Below are positions 7,312-18,300 of a stretch of DNA of 64,000 nt, one piece after another. The stretch lies in assembly GCF_029338335.1 (NCBI RefSeq), contig NZ_CP119797.1; one strand, 5' to 3'. A program made the translations under genes and the position numbers. The DNA comes from Halomontanus rarus. Lineage in GTDB: Archaea > Halobacteriota > Halobacteria > Halobacteriales > Natrialbaceae. The notes beneath the pieces were generated by a model, which had not been told where the DNA came from, ran no database searches, and was given only the letters and a program-made list of their open reading frames with translations. Within the stretch, counting starts at the first letter, position 1, and each line of letters starts with the position of its first letter.

Positions 7312-10071
7312 CTACTCGAGGACGAACCGATAGGACCCCGATTCGACGACGACGTCGATTCGGTCCGTCTCCGTCCGCTCCAGGCCGACGACGCCCGCCG
7401 GAGTCGTCCCGGTCTCGGCCCCGTCCTCCGTCCAGACGACCTCGCCGTCGATCGCGAGCGAACCGTGGTCGTCGGTCGCCGGGAGCGAGACCGTCGCGTC
7501 GGTGTTCCACGGAACCGTCACGTCCGCGGAGAGCGTGCCGTCGGCCGCCCGGTCCCACGACACGTCGACCGTCCCGCGTTCCGTCGGAACCGTTCCCGAG
7601 GCCGAGGAGAGGCCGTTCGCCGGCGGCCGAATCTCGACGTGGGCGGCCTCGAGATCGCGGAACCGGACGCCCAGTAGCGCCCGCTGGATGCTCACCAGCA
7701 CCGTCGCGCCCATCGCGTGGGACTCGCTGCGGTTCTTGCGGTGATCGTCGGGCAGTTCGGGGGATCGACAGTGCCAGGTCTCCCAGGTGAAGGTGCCGTC
7801 CTGCGCGAGGATGTTCGCCCAGCCGTCGGCCTCGGCGTCGGTCAGCAGCTCGACGAACGCCTCGGTCCGATCGGTCGTCTCGAGGGCTTCACAGAGCCAC
7901 GGGACCATCATCGGCCCCATTCGCATCCCCTGGTCGGCGACGTAGTCGGCGATGTCGTCGACGGCCTCGTCGGGAACGAGTCCGAACGCCAGCGCGAAGG
8001 CGTTGGCGTGTTGGGAAGCGTGCTCGCTCGCGTCCTCGGCGCCGCACCCGTCGACGTACCGGCCGTCCACGAAGAGGTGCTCGTCGATCGCGGCCTCGAG
8101 GTCGGCCTGGCGCTCGCGGTAGCCCTCGATCTCGTCGTCGGGTCGGTCGAGTTCCGCCGCGATATCGGCCGCCCGGCCGAAGGCGCTCGTGCCGAGGATG
8201 TTGACCGTCGTCCGCGCCGGCCAGTCGCGGTCGTAGCCGTAGCGCATCTCTGGGGGCCAGTCGACGATCCCCTCGTGGTAGGGGCCGCCCTCGCCGCCCG
8301 AGAGGTTCGTCACGAGACCGGTGTCCGCGTCGACATTCTGGTCGACGTAGTCGGCGATCGCCTGCACGACGGGGTATGCGATCTCGAGGGCCCGCCGGTC
8401 GCCCGAGGTCCGGTAGTACCGCCAGACCCACTCGGCGAACGCTTCGGTGAAGTCCGGAATATCCCGCTTGCCGTCGCCGTTCGGGTAGACCGCGTTCAGG
8501 CGGCCCTCGTCCTCCCAGTAGCGGTAGTGCGAGCGGACGAACTCCGCGACCGCCTGCCGGGTCAGCGTCCGCTCGCCGAACGCGCGGTTGGTCGCCCGAG
8601 AGATGTTGAACGCGTCCATCAGGAACTGGCCCTTCTCGCGGGTCGGCGTGTCGATGAACTGCTCCTGGCTCCCGTAGAGCACCGAGTGGCGGGCGAGTTC
8701 GAAGACCGCGTCGACCGTCTCCTCGTCGGACTCGAACGTCGCCGCGTGCTCGTCGGGAACCTCGTTGCGAAGCGCCCACAGCGAGACGTCCTCGAGGTCG
8801 AGGTCCTCGCCGGGATCGTCGATCTGGAGGTAGCGCACGCCGAGGTAGTTGAACGGCCTGAAGGTACACGCACCCTCGCGCTGGACGTAGCCGTAGCGCA
8901 TGTCGGTCCACTGGGTTCCCTCCTCGTCGTCGACCGTGCCGTCCTCCCGAAGGAGGTAGCCCGCGAGCATATCGACGCGGTGGCCCTCGGTTCCGTTCTC
9001 GAAGTCGACTACAGGCAAACCCGAGTAGACCCGTCCGAAGTCGAAGACGAGCGACCCGGACTCGAGTTCGGTGACGGATTCGGGTTCGACCCGCGAGCCG
9101 ACGACCTCCCGTTCCTGCGTGATGAGTCGCTCCCACGGGTCGGTCGGGTGGACGCCGACGACCGCCGCGGGTTCCCAGCCCGCGTCGTCGAATCCCGGCT
9201 CGTCCCAGCCGAATGGGACCTCTCGCCCGTCGATGATCTCGACTGGGTCCGCGATTTCGCCGTTGCGGATCGGGGCGTCCTCGTCCCACTCCGCCTCGCG
9301 GAGTTGCCAGCGCTCGTCGGTGACGATCGTCCGCTCGGTGCCGTCGGCGAGTTCGACGTGGAGCTGACAGATGAACCCCGGCTCGGCGGTCGGTCGACCC
9401 TGTCCCTCGCCGTTCCACGTGAACAGCGCGCCGACGGCGTTTTCGCCCGCCTTGAGGGCGCCGGTCACGTCGACGGTCTTGTAGTAGTGGTAGTCGGGGT
9501 AGGAAAAGGACTGCCCGCGGTCGACCCGCTCGCCGTTGACCGAGAGTTCGTACTGGTGGCAGGCGGCGACGTACGCGCGCGCTCGCTCGATCTCTCCCTC
9601 GACTTCGGCCCCGTCGTCTTCCGACTCACCCTTCAGGGAGAACTCGCGGCGAACGTACGAGAACTGGCCGCGCTCGAACTCGCCGTCCGCCTCGTCGGCC
9701 CGGCGGATCCACGACGCCTCCCAGTCGTCGGCGTCGAGTCCCATCCCCCACATCGCCGGCTCGCTCCACTCGCTTTCGGCCTCGCCGTCCCAGACCCGAA
9801 CGTTCCAGTAGTAGTCCGTCCCGGACTCGAGGGCCGGCCCGTCGTAGGTGACCGCGGGGCGTTCGGACTCGCACTTGCCGGTGTCCCAGACGTCGGCGTC
9901 GCCGTCGGCGAGTCTGGCCTCGCTCGAGGCGACGAGGACCCGAAACGCCGTCTGTCGGGCACCCGGTCGGTCGGTCTCGATCCGCCAGCGGAGGTCCGGC
10001 GCCGGCTCGTCGATCCCGAGCGGGTTCGACGCGTACTCGGTTCGCAAATCTGTGGGCTGTTGAATTGCCAT
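7312..10071 (-). CDS. Alpha-L-rhamnosidase, GH78 family (first of two)
   Basis: GH78 enzymes release terminal alpha-L-rhamnose by inversion. The 919-residue product has no signal peptide and should act in the cytoplasm. It shows the N-terminal Ig-like opening (EYASNPLGIDEPAPDLRW), the DYYWNVRVWD segment, the rhamnose-binding sandwich domain near residues 180-230, and an (alpha/alpha)6 barrel. The barrel motif IDTPTREKGQFLMDA, about residues 470-487, matches the acidic CPQRDER region of other GH78 enzymes. The C-terminal beta domain runs to about 919. The start MAIQQPTDLR directly precedes the conserved fold. It is transcribed away from beta-helix protein A, with a roughly 280-base divergent spacer. 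Confidence 0.9.
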   Translation of the reverse strand: MAIQQPTDLRTEYASNPLGIDEPAPDLRWRIETDRPGARQTAFRVLVASSEARLADGDADVWDTGKCESERPAVTYDGPALESGTDYYWNVRVWDGEAESEWSEPAMWGMGLDADDWEASWIRRADEADGEFERGQFSYVRREFSLKGESEDDGAEVEGEIERARAYVAACHQYELSVNGERVDRGQSFSYPDYHYYKTVDVTGALKAGENAVGALFTWNGEGQGRPTAEPGFICQLHVELADGTERTIVTDERWQLREAEWDEDAPIRNGEIADPVEIIDGREVPFGWDEPGFDDAGWEPAAVVGVHPTDPWERLITQEREVVGSRVEPESVTELESGSLVFDFGRVYSGLPVVDFENGTEGHRVDMLAGYLLREDGTVDDEEGTQWTDMRYGYVQREGACTFRPFNYLGVRYLQIDDPGEDLDLEDVSLWALRNEVPDEHAATFESDEETVDAVFELARHSVLYGSQEQFIDTPTREKGQFLMDAFNISRATNRAFGERTLTRQAVAEFVRSHYRYWEDEGRLNAVYPNGDGKRDIPDFTEAFAEWVWRYYRTSGDRRALEIAYPVVQAIADYVDQNVDADTGLVTNLSGGEGGPYHEGIVDWPPEMRYGYDRDWPARTTVNILGTSAFGRAADIAAELDRPDDEIEGYRERQADLEAAIDEHLFVDGRYVDGCGAEDASEHASQHANAFALAFGLVPDEAVDDIADYVADQGMRMGPMMVPWLCEALETTDRTEAFVELLTDAEADGWANILAQDGTFTWETWHCRSPELPDDHRKNRSESHAMGATVLVSIQRALLGVRFRDLEAAHVEIRPPANGLSSASGTVPTERGTVDVSWDRAADGTLSADVTVPWNTDATVSLPATDDHGSLAIDGEVVWTEDGAETGTTPAGVVGLERTETDRIDVVVESGSYRFVLE

Positions 10072-10270
10072 CGTAAGCTCGTGTGTCTCACGACGAGCGG
10101 ATCAGTAAAAGATATCGGCACGGGTCCGCGGCGACGTCATCGGATCGGCTCTCGAGGACGAACGCGACGGCTCGGCCGGTCGTGTCGGGACGGCCCGGAC
10201 CGGAGACGGGCGAGAGCGTCCGTCTCGACGACGGACGAGTCGATAGCCGATGGCGGTGCGTATCGGCCAT

Positions 10271-10282
10271 AATTAGTTAATT
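10271..10282. promoter_or_regulatory. AT-rich inverted repeat between GH78 and beta-helix A
   Basis: AATTA and TAATT flank GT in the spacer between two divergent starts, about 70 bases before the beta-helix A start. It is a possible operator or a promoter AT island, too short to be certain. Confidence 0.3.
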
Positions 10283-10320
10283 TCTCGAGGGTTGCGCCGG
10301 CAGTGAATTTCCCCTTTCGG

Positions 10321-10330
10321 TAATATTATG
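10321..10330 (+). promoter_or_regulatory. TATA-like box for beta-helix protein A
   Basis: TAATATTATG ends 25 bases before the ATG at 10355. The paralogue at 29731 has a similar TATTATG at 29703-29709, 28 bases before its ATG. Together they support the MA-type start in both genes. Confidence 0.55.
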
Positions 10331-10354
10331 AACAATGTATACAATTCACACGGT

Positions 10355-12511
10355 ATGGCGAGACACGAGCCATCAGACGACGGAGTGGAGGGTACAGCCG
10401 AGGGGATGTCGTTGACGCGACGAACGGCGCTGGCGGTACTGGGTGCCGGAACCGTCGGCGCGGCGATGACGGGGTCGGCGAGCGCCGACCACAGCGACAC
10501 CGAAGACGCGTCGATCCGAAAGTGGAACCAGCACATCGACGCCCAGGGTCACGATCTGCTCGACCTCCACGCACTCGAGGTCGACCACGTCCACACGAAC
10601 GCTCGAGACGCGGACGCGCTGGTCTGGGAGGACGACGACGGAACGTACCACGTCGACGACGACGAGGACACGCTGTACAGCGGCGAGGACTTCACCGAAG
10701 CCGTCCAGACGGCACTCGACAGTCTCACCGACGGTCGGACCACGAAGGAGACCGTCGTCGTCACCTGCTCGGGGACGGCGACTCCGCCGGAGGGCGGCCA
10801 CTGGGAGGACGACGACGCGGCGATCGACGTCCCCAGCAACACGATCCTCGATCTTCGGGGCACGATCTACGTCGACGATACGAACACGACCGCGCTGCGA
10901 GCGCTCGACGCCGAGAACATCGAGATCCCTCGACTCTCCGTCGAGGGGAGTTGGTCGAGTCCGTTCTTCTTCCGCAGCGTCTCGAACCTGAAAGTCGGGC
11001 ACGTCGACCTCCGGGTCGACGAGGACGGGGAGGGGAGCGGAATCCGGATCGACGGCTTCGCCTACGGTCGAGGCGAGGACACGATTCGCTGCGAGGACAT
11101 CCAGTTCGGCAGCGTCTACGTCGAAAACACCACCCACCACGCCTTCGAGACGTACGCGGTCGACCGCATTCAGGTCGGTCAGGTCATCGCGAGACGGACC
11201 TTCACCGGCGCCGGCGTGTTGCTCAACGACACCACCGACGCGACCGTCGGAGCGGTGGTCGGCGAAGACATCGACTACCGGGAGGAGGAGGGAGAATCCG
11301 GCGGGTACGCGGCCTTCCGCGCCGCGAACGACGCCCACGACATCACCGTCGGGCAGGTCATCTGTCGCGGCGGCGCCCGCGGCGTCTTCGGCGTCTCCGG
11401 GTCGCACAACATCACAGTCGGCGAAGTGAACATCTCCGAGATGTTCGGCGGGATCTTCATCGAGGACTGCCAGAACTTCACGATCAACGGCGGCGTCGTC
11501 AAGAACTGCGACTGGGAGGCCGTCCGCATCCACTCGCGAAACGACTTCGGCCACAGTCCGACGAACGGCGTCACGATCAGCAACCTCCGAACCTACGACG
11601 ACCGGCCGGAGGACGAACGCGAACAGTCCTACGGGATCTACGTCTCCGGCAACCAGACGTCGAACGTCCGGATCGTCAACTGCGACGTCCGCGAGGGCGG
11701 GACGGAGCAGAACATCCGCGTCGACGCCGACGAGACCATCCTCCACAACAACCACGGCGGCGGCCTCGCGACCGGCACCGTCACGCTCGAGGGCGGCGCC
11801 GATCCCGCCGCGGTCGTCGAGGACGTCAGTCCGTTCGAGTACCAGCAACCGTCGCTCCGATCGGACCCCGTCGAGGCGTCGGGGACGACGTTCGCGTACG
11901 ATCACTACTTCCTGTGGAACGGCGACAGCGAGGCGTGGGATCTCCACTTCGAGTGGAAGCACGACCCCGAGGCGGACGTCGACGTGCAGTACGTCGTCGA
12001 CAACCCGCGAGCGAACCTCGGAACGGGCGATTCCGGACAGGAGACCGAACTGGTCGACGACCTCACGGAAGGAACCTACCTGATCTCCGCGGAACTCAAC
12101 GACGACGATATCGTGATGAGCGTCGACGACGACGCCGGACTCGCGGACGGCGCGAACGTCTACAACGAGACGGTCGGCGAAGCCACCGAGCAGGTGTGGG
12201 AGGCCACCGAACTCGAGGACGGCACCTTCCGTATCGACGCGGCCAACGGCGACGGTCTCGTGCTCGAGGCCGAGGACGGCGAGACGGGGACCGGAACGAA
12301 CCTCGTGCTCGGCACCTGGGAGGGTGCGGAGTACCAGAAGTTCGAGGCTGTGCCGCGAAGTGACGTGGCCTACACCCTCGAGCCGGCACACGCCGACCTC
12401 GCGGTCGACGTCTGGGAGGTCGATCCGGAGCCGGGTGCGGACCTCCGACACTGGAGTCCGACCGGCGGAAACAACCAGCTCTTCACGTTCCGCGACCCGG
12501 CGGAGGACTGA
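10355..12511 (+). CDS. Tat-exported right-handed beta-helix protein with RICIN tail (paralogue A)
   Basis: The 718-residue protein starts MARHEPSDD. R22-R23 lie in the Tat motif LTRRTALAVLG, and a likely cleavage is after SASA near residue 46. A conserved module (KWNQHIDAQGHDL, HALEVDHVHTNARDAD) precedes a long parallel beta-helix (about residues 150-500) with many ITVG/VTIS-type coils and the block AFETYAVDRIQVGQV. A small sandwich segment ends in YVVDNPRANLG, then a RICIN lectin domain (about 556-718) closes the protein. The beta-helix fold is typical of pectate lyases and GH28 enzymes, but I cannot see a known catalytic signature. It may be a polysaccharide lyase, hydrolase or glycan-binding protein. 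Paralogues are at 29731 and 40791. Confidence 0.8.
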   Translation: MARHEPSDDGVEGTAEGMSLTRRTALAVLGAGTVGAAMTGSASADHSDTEDASIRKWNQHIDAQGHDLLDLHALEVDHVHTNARDADALVWEDDDGTYHVDDDEDTLYSGEDFTEAVQTALDSLTDGRTTKETVVVTCSGTATPPEGGHWEDDDAAIDVPSNTILDLRGTIYVDDTNTTALRALDAENIEIPRLSVEGSWSSPFFFRSVSNLKVGHVDLRVDEDGEGSGIRIDGFAYGRGEDTIRCEDIQFGSVYVENTTHHAFETYAVDRIQVGQVIARRTFTGAGVLLNDTTDATVGAVVGEDIDYREEEGESGGYAAFRAANDAHDITVGQVICRGGARGVFGVSGSHNITVGEVNISEMFGGIFIEDCQNFTINGGVVKNCDWEAVRIHSRNDFGHSPTNGVTISNLRTYDDRPEDEREQSYGIYVSGNQTSNVRIVNCDVREGGTEQNIRVDADETILHNNHGGGLATGTVTLEGGADPAAVVEDVSPFEYQQPSLRSDPVEASGTTFAYDHYFLWNGDSEAWDLHFEWKHDPEADVDVQYVVDNPRANLGTGDSGQETELVDDLTEGTYLISAELNDDDIVMSVDDDAGLADGANVYNETVGEATEQVWEATELEDGTFRIDAANGDGLVLEAEDGETGTGTNLVLGTWEGAEYQKFEAVPRSDVAYTLEPAHADLAVDVWEVDPEPGADLRHWSPTGGNNQLFTFRDPAED

Positions 12512-12624
12512 TACGGGCTACTGTAAATCGTTACGGCGAACCGTGTGAGAATCCGGTCGCCGTCGCGACCGTTGGTGAACCTGACGTACTCCCGCCGGCG
12601 GTCTTCGGACTGCCCGGCTGGGTC

Positions 12625-12629
12625 TTTTT
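12625..12629 (+). terminator. Possible poly-T terminator after beta-helix protein A
   Basis: A run of five T follows a GC-rich stretch 114 bases after the stop codon. Oligo-T tracts are the usual archaeal terminator signal. The distance makes this uncertain. Confidence 0.3.
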
Positions 12630-12760
12630 GTCGTCGATGGTATTCGAGGCCGCTCGAGAGGCAGTTTTCGACCCGTTACCCGATCTACGAAACGAGCAGT
12701 CGTAACCGTCGAGCCGGTACACACCGACGATTGCTCGGCGATCGGTTCGCGTCCGAGCGT

Positions 12761-12967
12761 TCAATCCGGCCGGAACGGCTCGAACGGGTCCCAGTCGAAG
12801 TAGAAGAACGAACTGATGATCGCCATCGCGGCGAGGAGGTGGAGGGCGGCGAGCACGGTGATGACGAACGTCGCCGAGTCGGTCTCGACGGTCACCGCCG
12901 AGATACCGAGCACGGCGAGCAGGAGGACGCAGACGATCATGATCCCCTTCCAGAACTGTAGGTTCAT
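12761..12967 (-). CDS. Small membrane protein of unknown function
   Basis: From the ATG at 12967 this encodes 68 residues, with a GTG two codons upstream as an alternative start. Two hydrophobic helices occur, roughly residues 8-25 and 32-54, and the protein ends in an aromatic/acidic tail (FFYFDWDPFEPFRPD). The family is not recognised. Codon use is consistent with a real gene. It lies between beta-helix protein A and the divergent GH51 gene, and nothing links it firmly to pectin metabolism. Confidence 0.6.
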   Translation of the reverse strand: MNLQFWKGIMIVCVLLLAVLGISAVTVETDSATFVITVLAALHLLAAMAIISSFFYFDWDPFEPFRPD

Positions 12968-13114
12968 GCGCACGTATTCGGTGGTCGGCGGTATAAACGC
13001 TTGTGGCGGATGCGGACCGCGAGGAGGGAACGCCGACGGCCCTCGAGCGGGGCCGCGTCGAATGACGCCGTCGCCCGCCCGAACCTATTTCGCGGTCGGT
13101 ACGTATGTCGGCGT

Positions 13115-15292
13115 ATGACCGAAGCGAACGAGCGTCCGGTTCGGATCGGCGTCGCGGCCGATCGGGCGGGAGCGTGGACGATCGACCCGAACCTGTTCGG
13201 ACGGTTCGCCGAGCACATCGGCGGCGCGATGTATCCGGGCGTGTTCGAGAACTACGTTATCAACGGCACGTTCGACGTGTGGAACACCTCGAGCGGCCGA
13301 GCGGGCGGTCCCTTCGCCGACGTCGAGTCACCCGAGGGCGTCACCTACCCCTGGGAGCCCGCGACGGTCGCCGGCGACGTGCGCCTCGAGCGGCCCGTCG
13401 GCGGCGTCCGCGGCCGGGGCGAGGAGGACGCGCTCGTCGAGGGTATCGAGGTGCCGGAGGGCCACCGACTCGAGCCGTCGGGGCCGGTCGAGTCGCGCTA
13501 CCAGCGAGTCGACCTCGACGGCGAGGGCGGCGTCGGCCAGCGCCTCGCCCTCCCGGACCGCAGAGCGCCCTCGTTCGAGGTCGGCATCTCCGTCCGGGGC
13601 GACGTCTCCGAGTGCGCCGTCGCCCTCGAGACACCCGAGGGCGACGCGCTCGCACGCGAGCGGATTCCCGTCTCGGACGGATGGGTGCGCCACGAGGTCG
13701 CGCTGACGCTCGAGGCGGAGAGCCCGGAGCGGTACGCGGACCCCCGCTACGGGGAGGTAGTCCTGACGATCACGGCGGCCGGCGAGGGGACCCTCGACGT
13801 CGACTGGGTGACGCTCGTTCCGGGGGACGCCATCGAGGGGAAATTCAACCCGGAGACGGTGGACGCGCTTCGGGAGGCCGAAGTGACGACCCTCCGGTGG
13901 CCGGGCGGCAACTACGCCAGCCAGTACCGGTGGCGAAACGGCGTCGGGCCGGTGTCCGAGCGGCCGGTCGTTCCGGTGGCCAACTGGGGCGGCCTCGACC
14001 AGAACTCCCTCGGGACGAACGAGTGGCTGCGCTTTTGCGACCTCGTCGACGCCGAACCCTACCTCACGGTCCCCGTCTGGTCGGCCGCGGGGCCGGAGGA
14101 GGCCGCCGCGTGGGTCGAGTACGTCAACGGCGATCGCGACACCGAGTACGGGGCGCTGCGGGCCGAACACGGCTACGAGGAGCCCTGGGACGTCACCCAC
14201 TGGGGCGTCGGCAACGAGGTCTGGGGCCACTGGCAGATCGGCCGCACCGACGCCGACGACTACGCCGAACGGTACCGCGAGTACCGCGAGGCGATGCGTA
14301 CGGCCGATCCCGAGATCGAGGTCGACGCCTGCGGGGTCGACCCCTGGTTCACGCTCGTCCACGACGGCACCCGCGAGGGCGTCACGCTCCCCGCCGAGGG
14401 CGGCGAGTCGCCGGTCTGGAACGAGCGCCTCTTCGAGGAGGCCGCCGAGGCGATCGACGGCCTCGACGTCCACCGCTACACCGAGGGGATCAGCACTCAC
14501 ACGAGCGAACCGGGCGCGCGCGAGGCGTGGCTCGAGGCGAACGACGAGACGCCGCTGGGCTACGTCGAGTGCCTGATCAACGACCCCGCTTCCTGGGACG
14601 ACATGTTCGACGAGGTGCGGGCGCTCGCGGCCGACCACGGCGTCGAGGACCTCCGGCTCACCTTCGGCGAGTGGGGTCTGCGAGCGAACGAAATCGAGGA
14701 CGGGTGGCCGCTCGCGGCCCGCGGAACGATGGCCCACGCCGTCTTCGCGGCCCGCGCGCTCTGCTCGCTCCTGCGCAACGGCGAGGACGTCGACCTCGCC
14801 CACTGGACGGACTTCTCGGGGTACGTCCACCCCCACCCCCGCGGCGGGTCGGCCGACCACCTCGGCGCCCGCTTCTTCGCGACGGTCGCGGGCGCGATGC
14901 GCGGGACCGACGAGGAGTGGCACCTCCTCGAGACCGCCGTGTCGGGGAGCCCGACCCGCGAGCGGCCGGCGACCGGCATCTCGATCCCCGAGGGGGAGCT
15001 CCCCCTGATCGACGCGGTGACGGTCGGGACGGAAGGGCCGGATCCGCAGCTGGTGACGGTCCTCGCAAACGGGTCGCTCGAGCGGGCGACGACGGTCGCG
15101 ATCGAGTTCCAGGACGGCGTCGACGCCCTCGAGGGACGGCGCTACGCCGCCGCGGACGGCGATCCGTTCGCGCGGGGCGGCGAGGGCGAGAGCTACGCAG
15201 TCGAGACGATCGAGACCGGCGACGGGTCCTCCCTCGAGGTCGCGATGCCGCCGGCGTCGGTGGCGATCCTCGAGCGGACGCCGTCGGTGTGA
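13115..15292 (+). CDS. Alpha-L-arabinofuranosidase, GH51 family
   Basis: GH51 enzymes remove alpha-L-arabinofuranose from arabinan or RG-I side chains with retention of configuration. The 725-residue protein begins MTEANERPVRIG and has the family opening NLFGRFAEHIGGAMYPG. A carbohydrate-binding-like insert covers about residues 65-240. The (beta/alpha)8 domain follows (ALREAEVTTLRWPGGNYAS). The acid/base is E368 in GNEVWGHW, the nucleophile E519 in TFGEWG, and the C-terminal GH51 beta domain ends the protein. There is no signal peptide, so it should act on imported arabino-oligosaccharides. An ATG in front of the conserved segment and an AT-rich CTATTT about 28 bases before it support this start. 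It converges with the GH106-like gene. Confidence 0.92.
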   Translation: MTEANERPVRIGVAADRAGAWTIDPNLFGRFAEHIGGAMYPGVFENYVINGTFDVWNTSSGRAGGPFADVESPEGVTYPWEPATVAGDVRLERPVGGVRGRGEEDALVEGIEVPEGHRLEPSGPVESRYQRVDLDGEGGVGQRLALPDRRAPSFEVGISVRGDVSECAVALETPEGDALARERIPVSDGWVRHEVALTLEAESPERYADPRYGEVVLTITAAGEGTLDVDWVTLVPGDAIEGKFNPETVDALREAEVTTLRWPGGNYASQYRWRNGVGPVSERPVVPVANWGGLDQNSLGTNEWLRFCDLVDAEPYLTVPVWSAAGPEEAAAWVEYVNGDRDTEYGALRAEHGYEEPWDVTHWGVGNEVWGHWQIGRTDADDYAERYREYREAMRTADPEIEVDACGVDPWFTLVHDGTREGVTLPAEGGESPVWNERLFEEAAEAIDGLDVHRYTEGISTHTSEPGAREAWLEANDETPLGYVECLINDPASWDDMFDEVRALAADHGVEDLRLTFGEWGLRANEIEDGWPLAARGTMAHAVFAARALCSLLRNGEDVDLAHWTDFSGYVHPHPRGGSADHLGARFFATVAGAMRGTDEEWHLLETAVSGSPTRERPATGISIPEGELPLIDAVTVGTEGPDPQLVTVLANGSLERATTVAIEFQDGVDALEGRRYAAADGDPFARGGEGESYAVETIETGDGSSLEVAMPPASVAILERTPSV

Positions 15293-15331
15293 AAGGGGAA
15301 AGAGAGACGGTAACGCGAAGACGGAACTCGC

Positions 15332-18300
15332 TCAGTCCTCGAGCGCGATCGTGACGCCGCGCTCGGTCCGGAGTTCCACGGGGCCGAACAGGCCCGAGCG
15401 GCGCTGGCCCTCGTAGACGTAGCGGGTCGGCGTCTCGGCCGCGAAGTGGTTCGCGATCGTGTTCGCGACCCGCACCTCGAGGTCGAGTTCGTCCAGCGGT
15501 TCCCCGTCGGCGTCGGTCGCCGCGTCGGTCAGGTCGACCTCGTAGGGCGCCGCGAAGACCGTGCCGACGCGCTCGCCGTCGGCGAGGACGGCTGCAGAGA
15601 CACCGACGTCGCCGAGGTCGAGGACGAGGCGGTCGCCGGCGTCGAGGTCGAGGTCGAGGTCGGGAACCTCGAGCGTCCGCCGGTAGACCCCGATCCCCGA
15701 GTACTCCTGCAGGCCGAGATCGCACCAGTCGCGGGTCGCGACTTCGACGGGGGCCGTCTCGAACTCGACGGGGCCGTCCCACCGCGCACCGCCGGGGGCG
15801 CCGGCGGCCTCGCTGCGGACGATTACGGTCGCCGGCCCCTCGAGGGGTGCCTCGAGGTCGACGCGGCCGTCGCTCGCGTCGCGTTCCTCTCCGTCGATCC
15901 AGACGCACAGGTCGTCCGCGACCGAGAGCGGGAGCGAGAAGCCGGTCGCGCCGACAGGTGCCTCGAAGCGAAACCAGTCAACGCGCTCGGAGAGCCACGG
16001 GAATGCGTCGAACGCGAGGGCGGGTTCGGCTTCGTCCTCTCTCTCACCCTCACCTTCCCCGTGGAACCAGCGAAGCCGCGGCACGTACGACATGTCTCGT
16101 TCGTGGGCGGTCGCCGGCAGCGGCTCGAAGGCGACGTGCGTCTGGGCCTCGGGTTCGACCACGACCTGTACTTGTACCTGTACTTGTTCCGACGTCGGGC
16201 CGGCGGGGAGGTCGACCTCGAGCATCCCGGCTTCGTCGGCCTCGAGAGAGACACGCTCGCCGTCGATCAGGAGGGCCTCGATGCCGGCGCCGTAGTGGCA
16301 GGCGACGCGCTCGCCGGTCCCGGAAACGGTGGTCCAGAAGTGGGTCGGCTCGTCCTCGGCGACGAGGAAGTCGTCGCTTAGCACGCCATTGAACCCGTGA
16401 TCGTCGGGGTGGGTGCCTGGCTTGCCGATCTCGGTCGAGAACTCGTAGGGCTCCCAGCCGTCGACCGATTCGGGCGGCGTCGCCACGGCGTCGGGATCCG
16501 CCTCGCCGGTTCGGCTCCAGAAGTAGGGTCCGTAGGAGAGCCGAGTGGGTTCCCAGCCGTCGCTCGACTCGGAATCGACCGCCGACTCGTGCCATCCCTC
16601 TTCGAGGCCGTCGGTCCGCTCGCCGGGGCCCGCGTGTTCCGAACGGTGCTCGAACTCCTTGACCTCGGCGCCGATCGAGCCCTCGCTCGCGGGGTAGCGG
16701 ACGTCGCCCCACCGGTTGTCGAGCGTCGGTTCGAGTTCGAACGTCCAGCCGTCCTCGAGTACCACGGGGTCGGGGACGTCGACGAGCTCGCTCTCGGCCG
16801 AGCGGACCTCGCCGCCGGCGTCGACGGTCGTCTCGTGGGTTCCCGACTCGGCCGCGTATCCGGAGACGCGGATTCCGTCGTCAGTTTCGAGGGCGTCGAT
16901 CGCCCCGAGTGACGTCTCGGTGACGCTCGCGCCGACCCCACTTCCGCCGTCGAATCCGATTACGTGGAACTCGTGGGGCGCGAACTCGAGTTCGAGCGTC
17001 GTGTACCCGTCTCGTCGATCGAACGCGTGGATCGGCTCGACCGTCCCAGTCTGGACGTCCCAGCGCTCCGGACGGCCGGTCGCCCGGAGGTCGACCTCGA
17101 GCGTTCGCGCCTCGTCGCGGGTGTTCAACAGGAGGTAGATATCCTGGTCGTCGACCCGCTGGTGGATGTAGTAGACGTCCTCGGGAGCGTGAACGTCGCG
17201 GTCGGCGTACCGATCGAGGACCGACGCGAGTCCGTCGACCTCGTCGGCGAGGATTGCGACGCCGCCGTCGGCGCGTTCGACGACGACCGGGTCGTCGTCG
17301 GTGTTCGATCGCGACCCCGATTCCGAGCCACTCCGCCACCGCTCGAGCCCGTCGCCGAAGATTCGCTCGAGTAGCACCTCGAGTCGCTCGTCGTCCGCGC
17401 CGCCCTCGACCGTCGCCGTCGGGAGCCGGCCGATCGAGAGCACGGTGCCACCATCGTCGACGAGGTCGGCGGCGGTCTCGAGGACGTCCCGTCGGACGGT
17501 GCTTACGGGGCCGAGAACGAAGACGTCGGCCGTCCGGCCGGCGACGGCGAGCCGGCCGTTCGCGACGTGGCCGTCCCGAAGCGTCTCGCGGTCGACGAAC
17601 AGCAGGTCCGAGACGTCGGTGTAGAGGTCCTCGGCGATCTCGCGCGTGCGCTCGTCGATCTCGGTGGCTTCGTCCTCGAGTTCGGGCTGGTGGTGGCCGC
17701 CCGGACCGTCGACCTCGATGTCGCCGCCGGCCAATCGGTGGGACTGGACGGACGTGATCGGGTACAGCATCGCGAGGTCGACGACCGTCTCGCCCTGCGC
17801 ACAGAGGTACATGAGCCGGGTGACGGCGTCGTTGAACGCCTCCATCTGCTCCCAGTAGGGTTGCCGGAAGTGGGTGTCCGGCGGCGCGTGTTCGTACCAG
17901 CCGCCGAGTGTCGCGTAGTAGAGGCCGTGCTTGTTGTAGTGGTCGAGGCCGTAGCAGGCGTTCTCCGCGATCGCCGCGAAGTGAAGGTCGAGCGGGAAGC
18001 CCCAGCCGGTCGTGTGGAGCAACTCGCCCCAGACGCGGTCGCGGTCGTAACAGGCCGCGATCGACGAGGCCAGCTTCCCGTCGAAGAAGTTTCGCGTGCC
18101 GATCCCCTCGAAGGCACCGCCGTCGTCGTAGCCCGGCTCCTGAAACCACCGCATCGTCCGCATGTAGTCGCCGTATTCGGTCGCGTGCTCCGTGAGGTCG
18201 TTTCGGCCCCAGTTGTCGTGGGCGAACCGCAACCCCCTGCGCTCGTGCCACTCGTGAAGCGGACGGAACCAGTTCTCCTCGAGCACCGTCACGATCACGT

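Noticed and set aside
7717..10272. 851-residue open frame on the plus strand opposite GH78
   Set aside because: It mirrors the GH78 codons and has no fold-like pattern. The GH78 motifs are on the minus strand.
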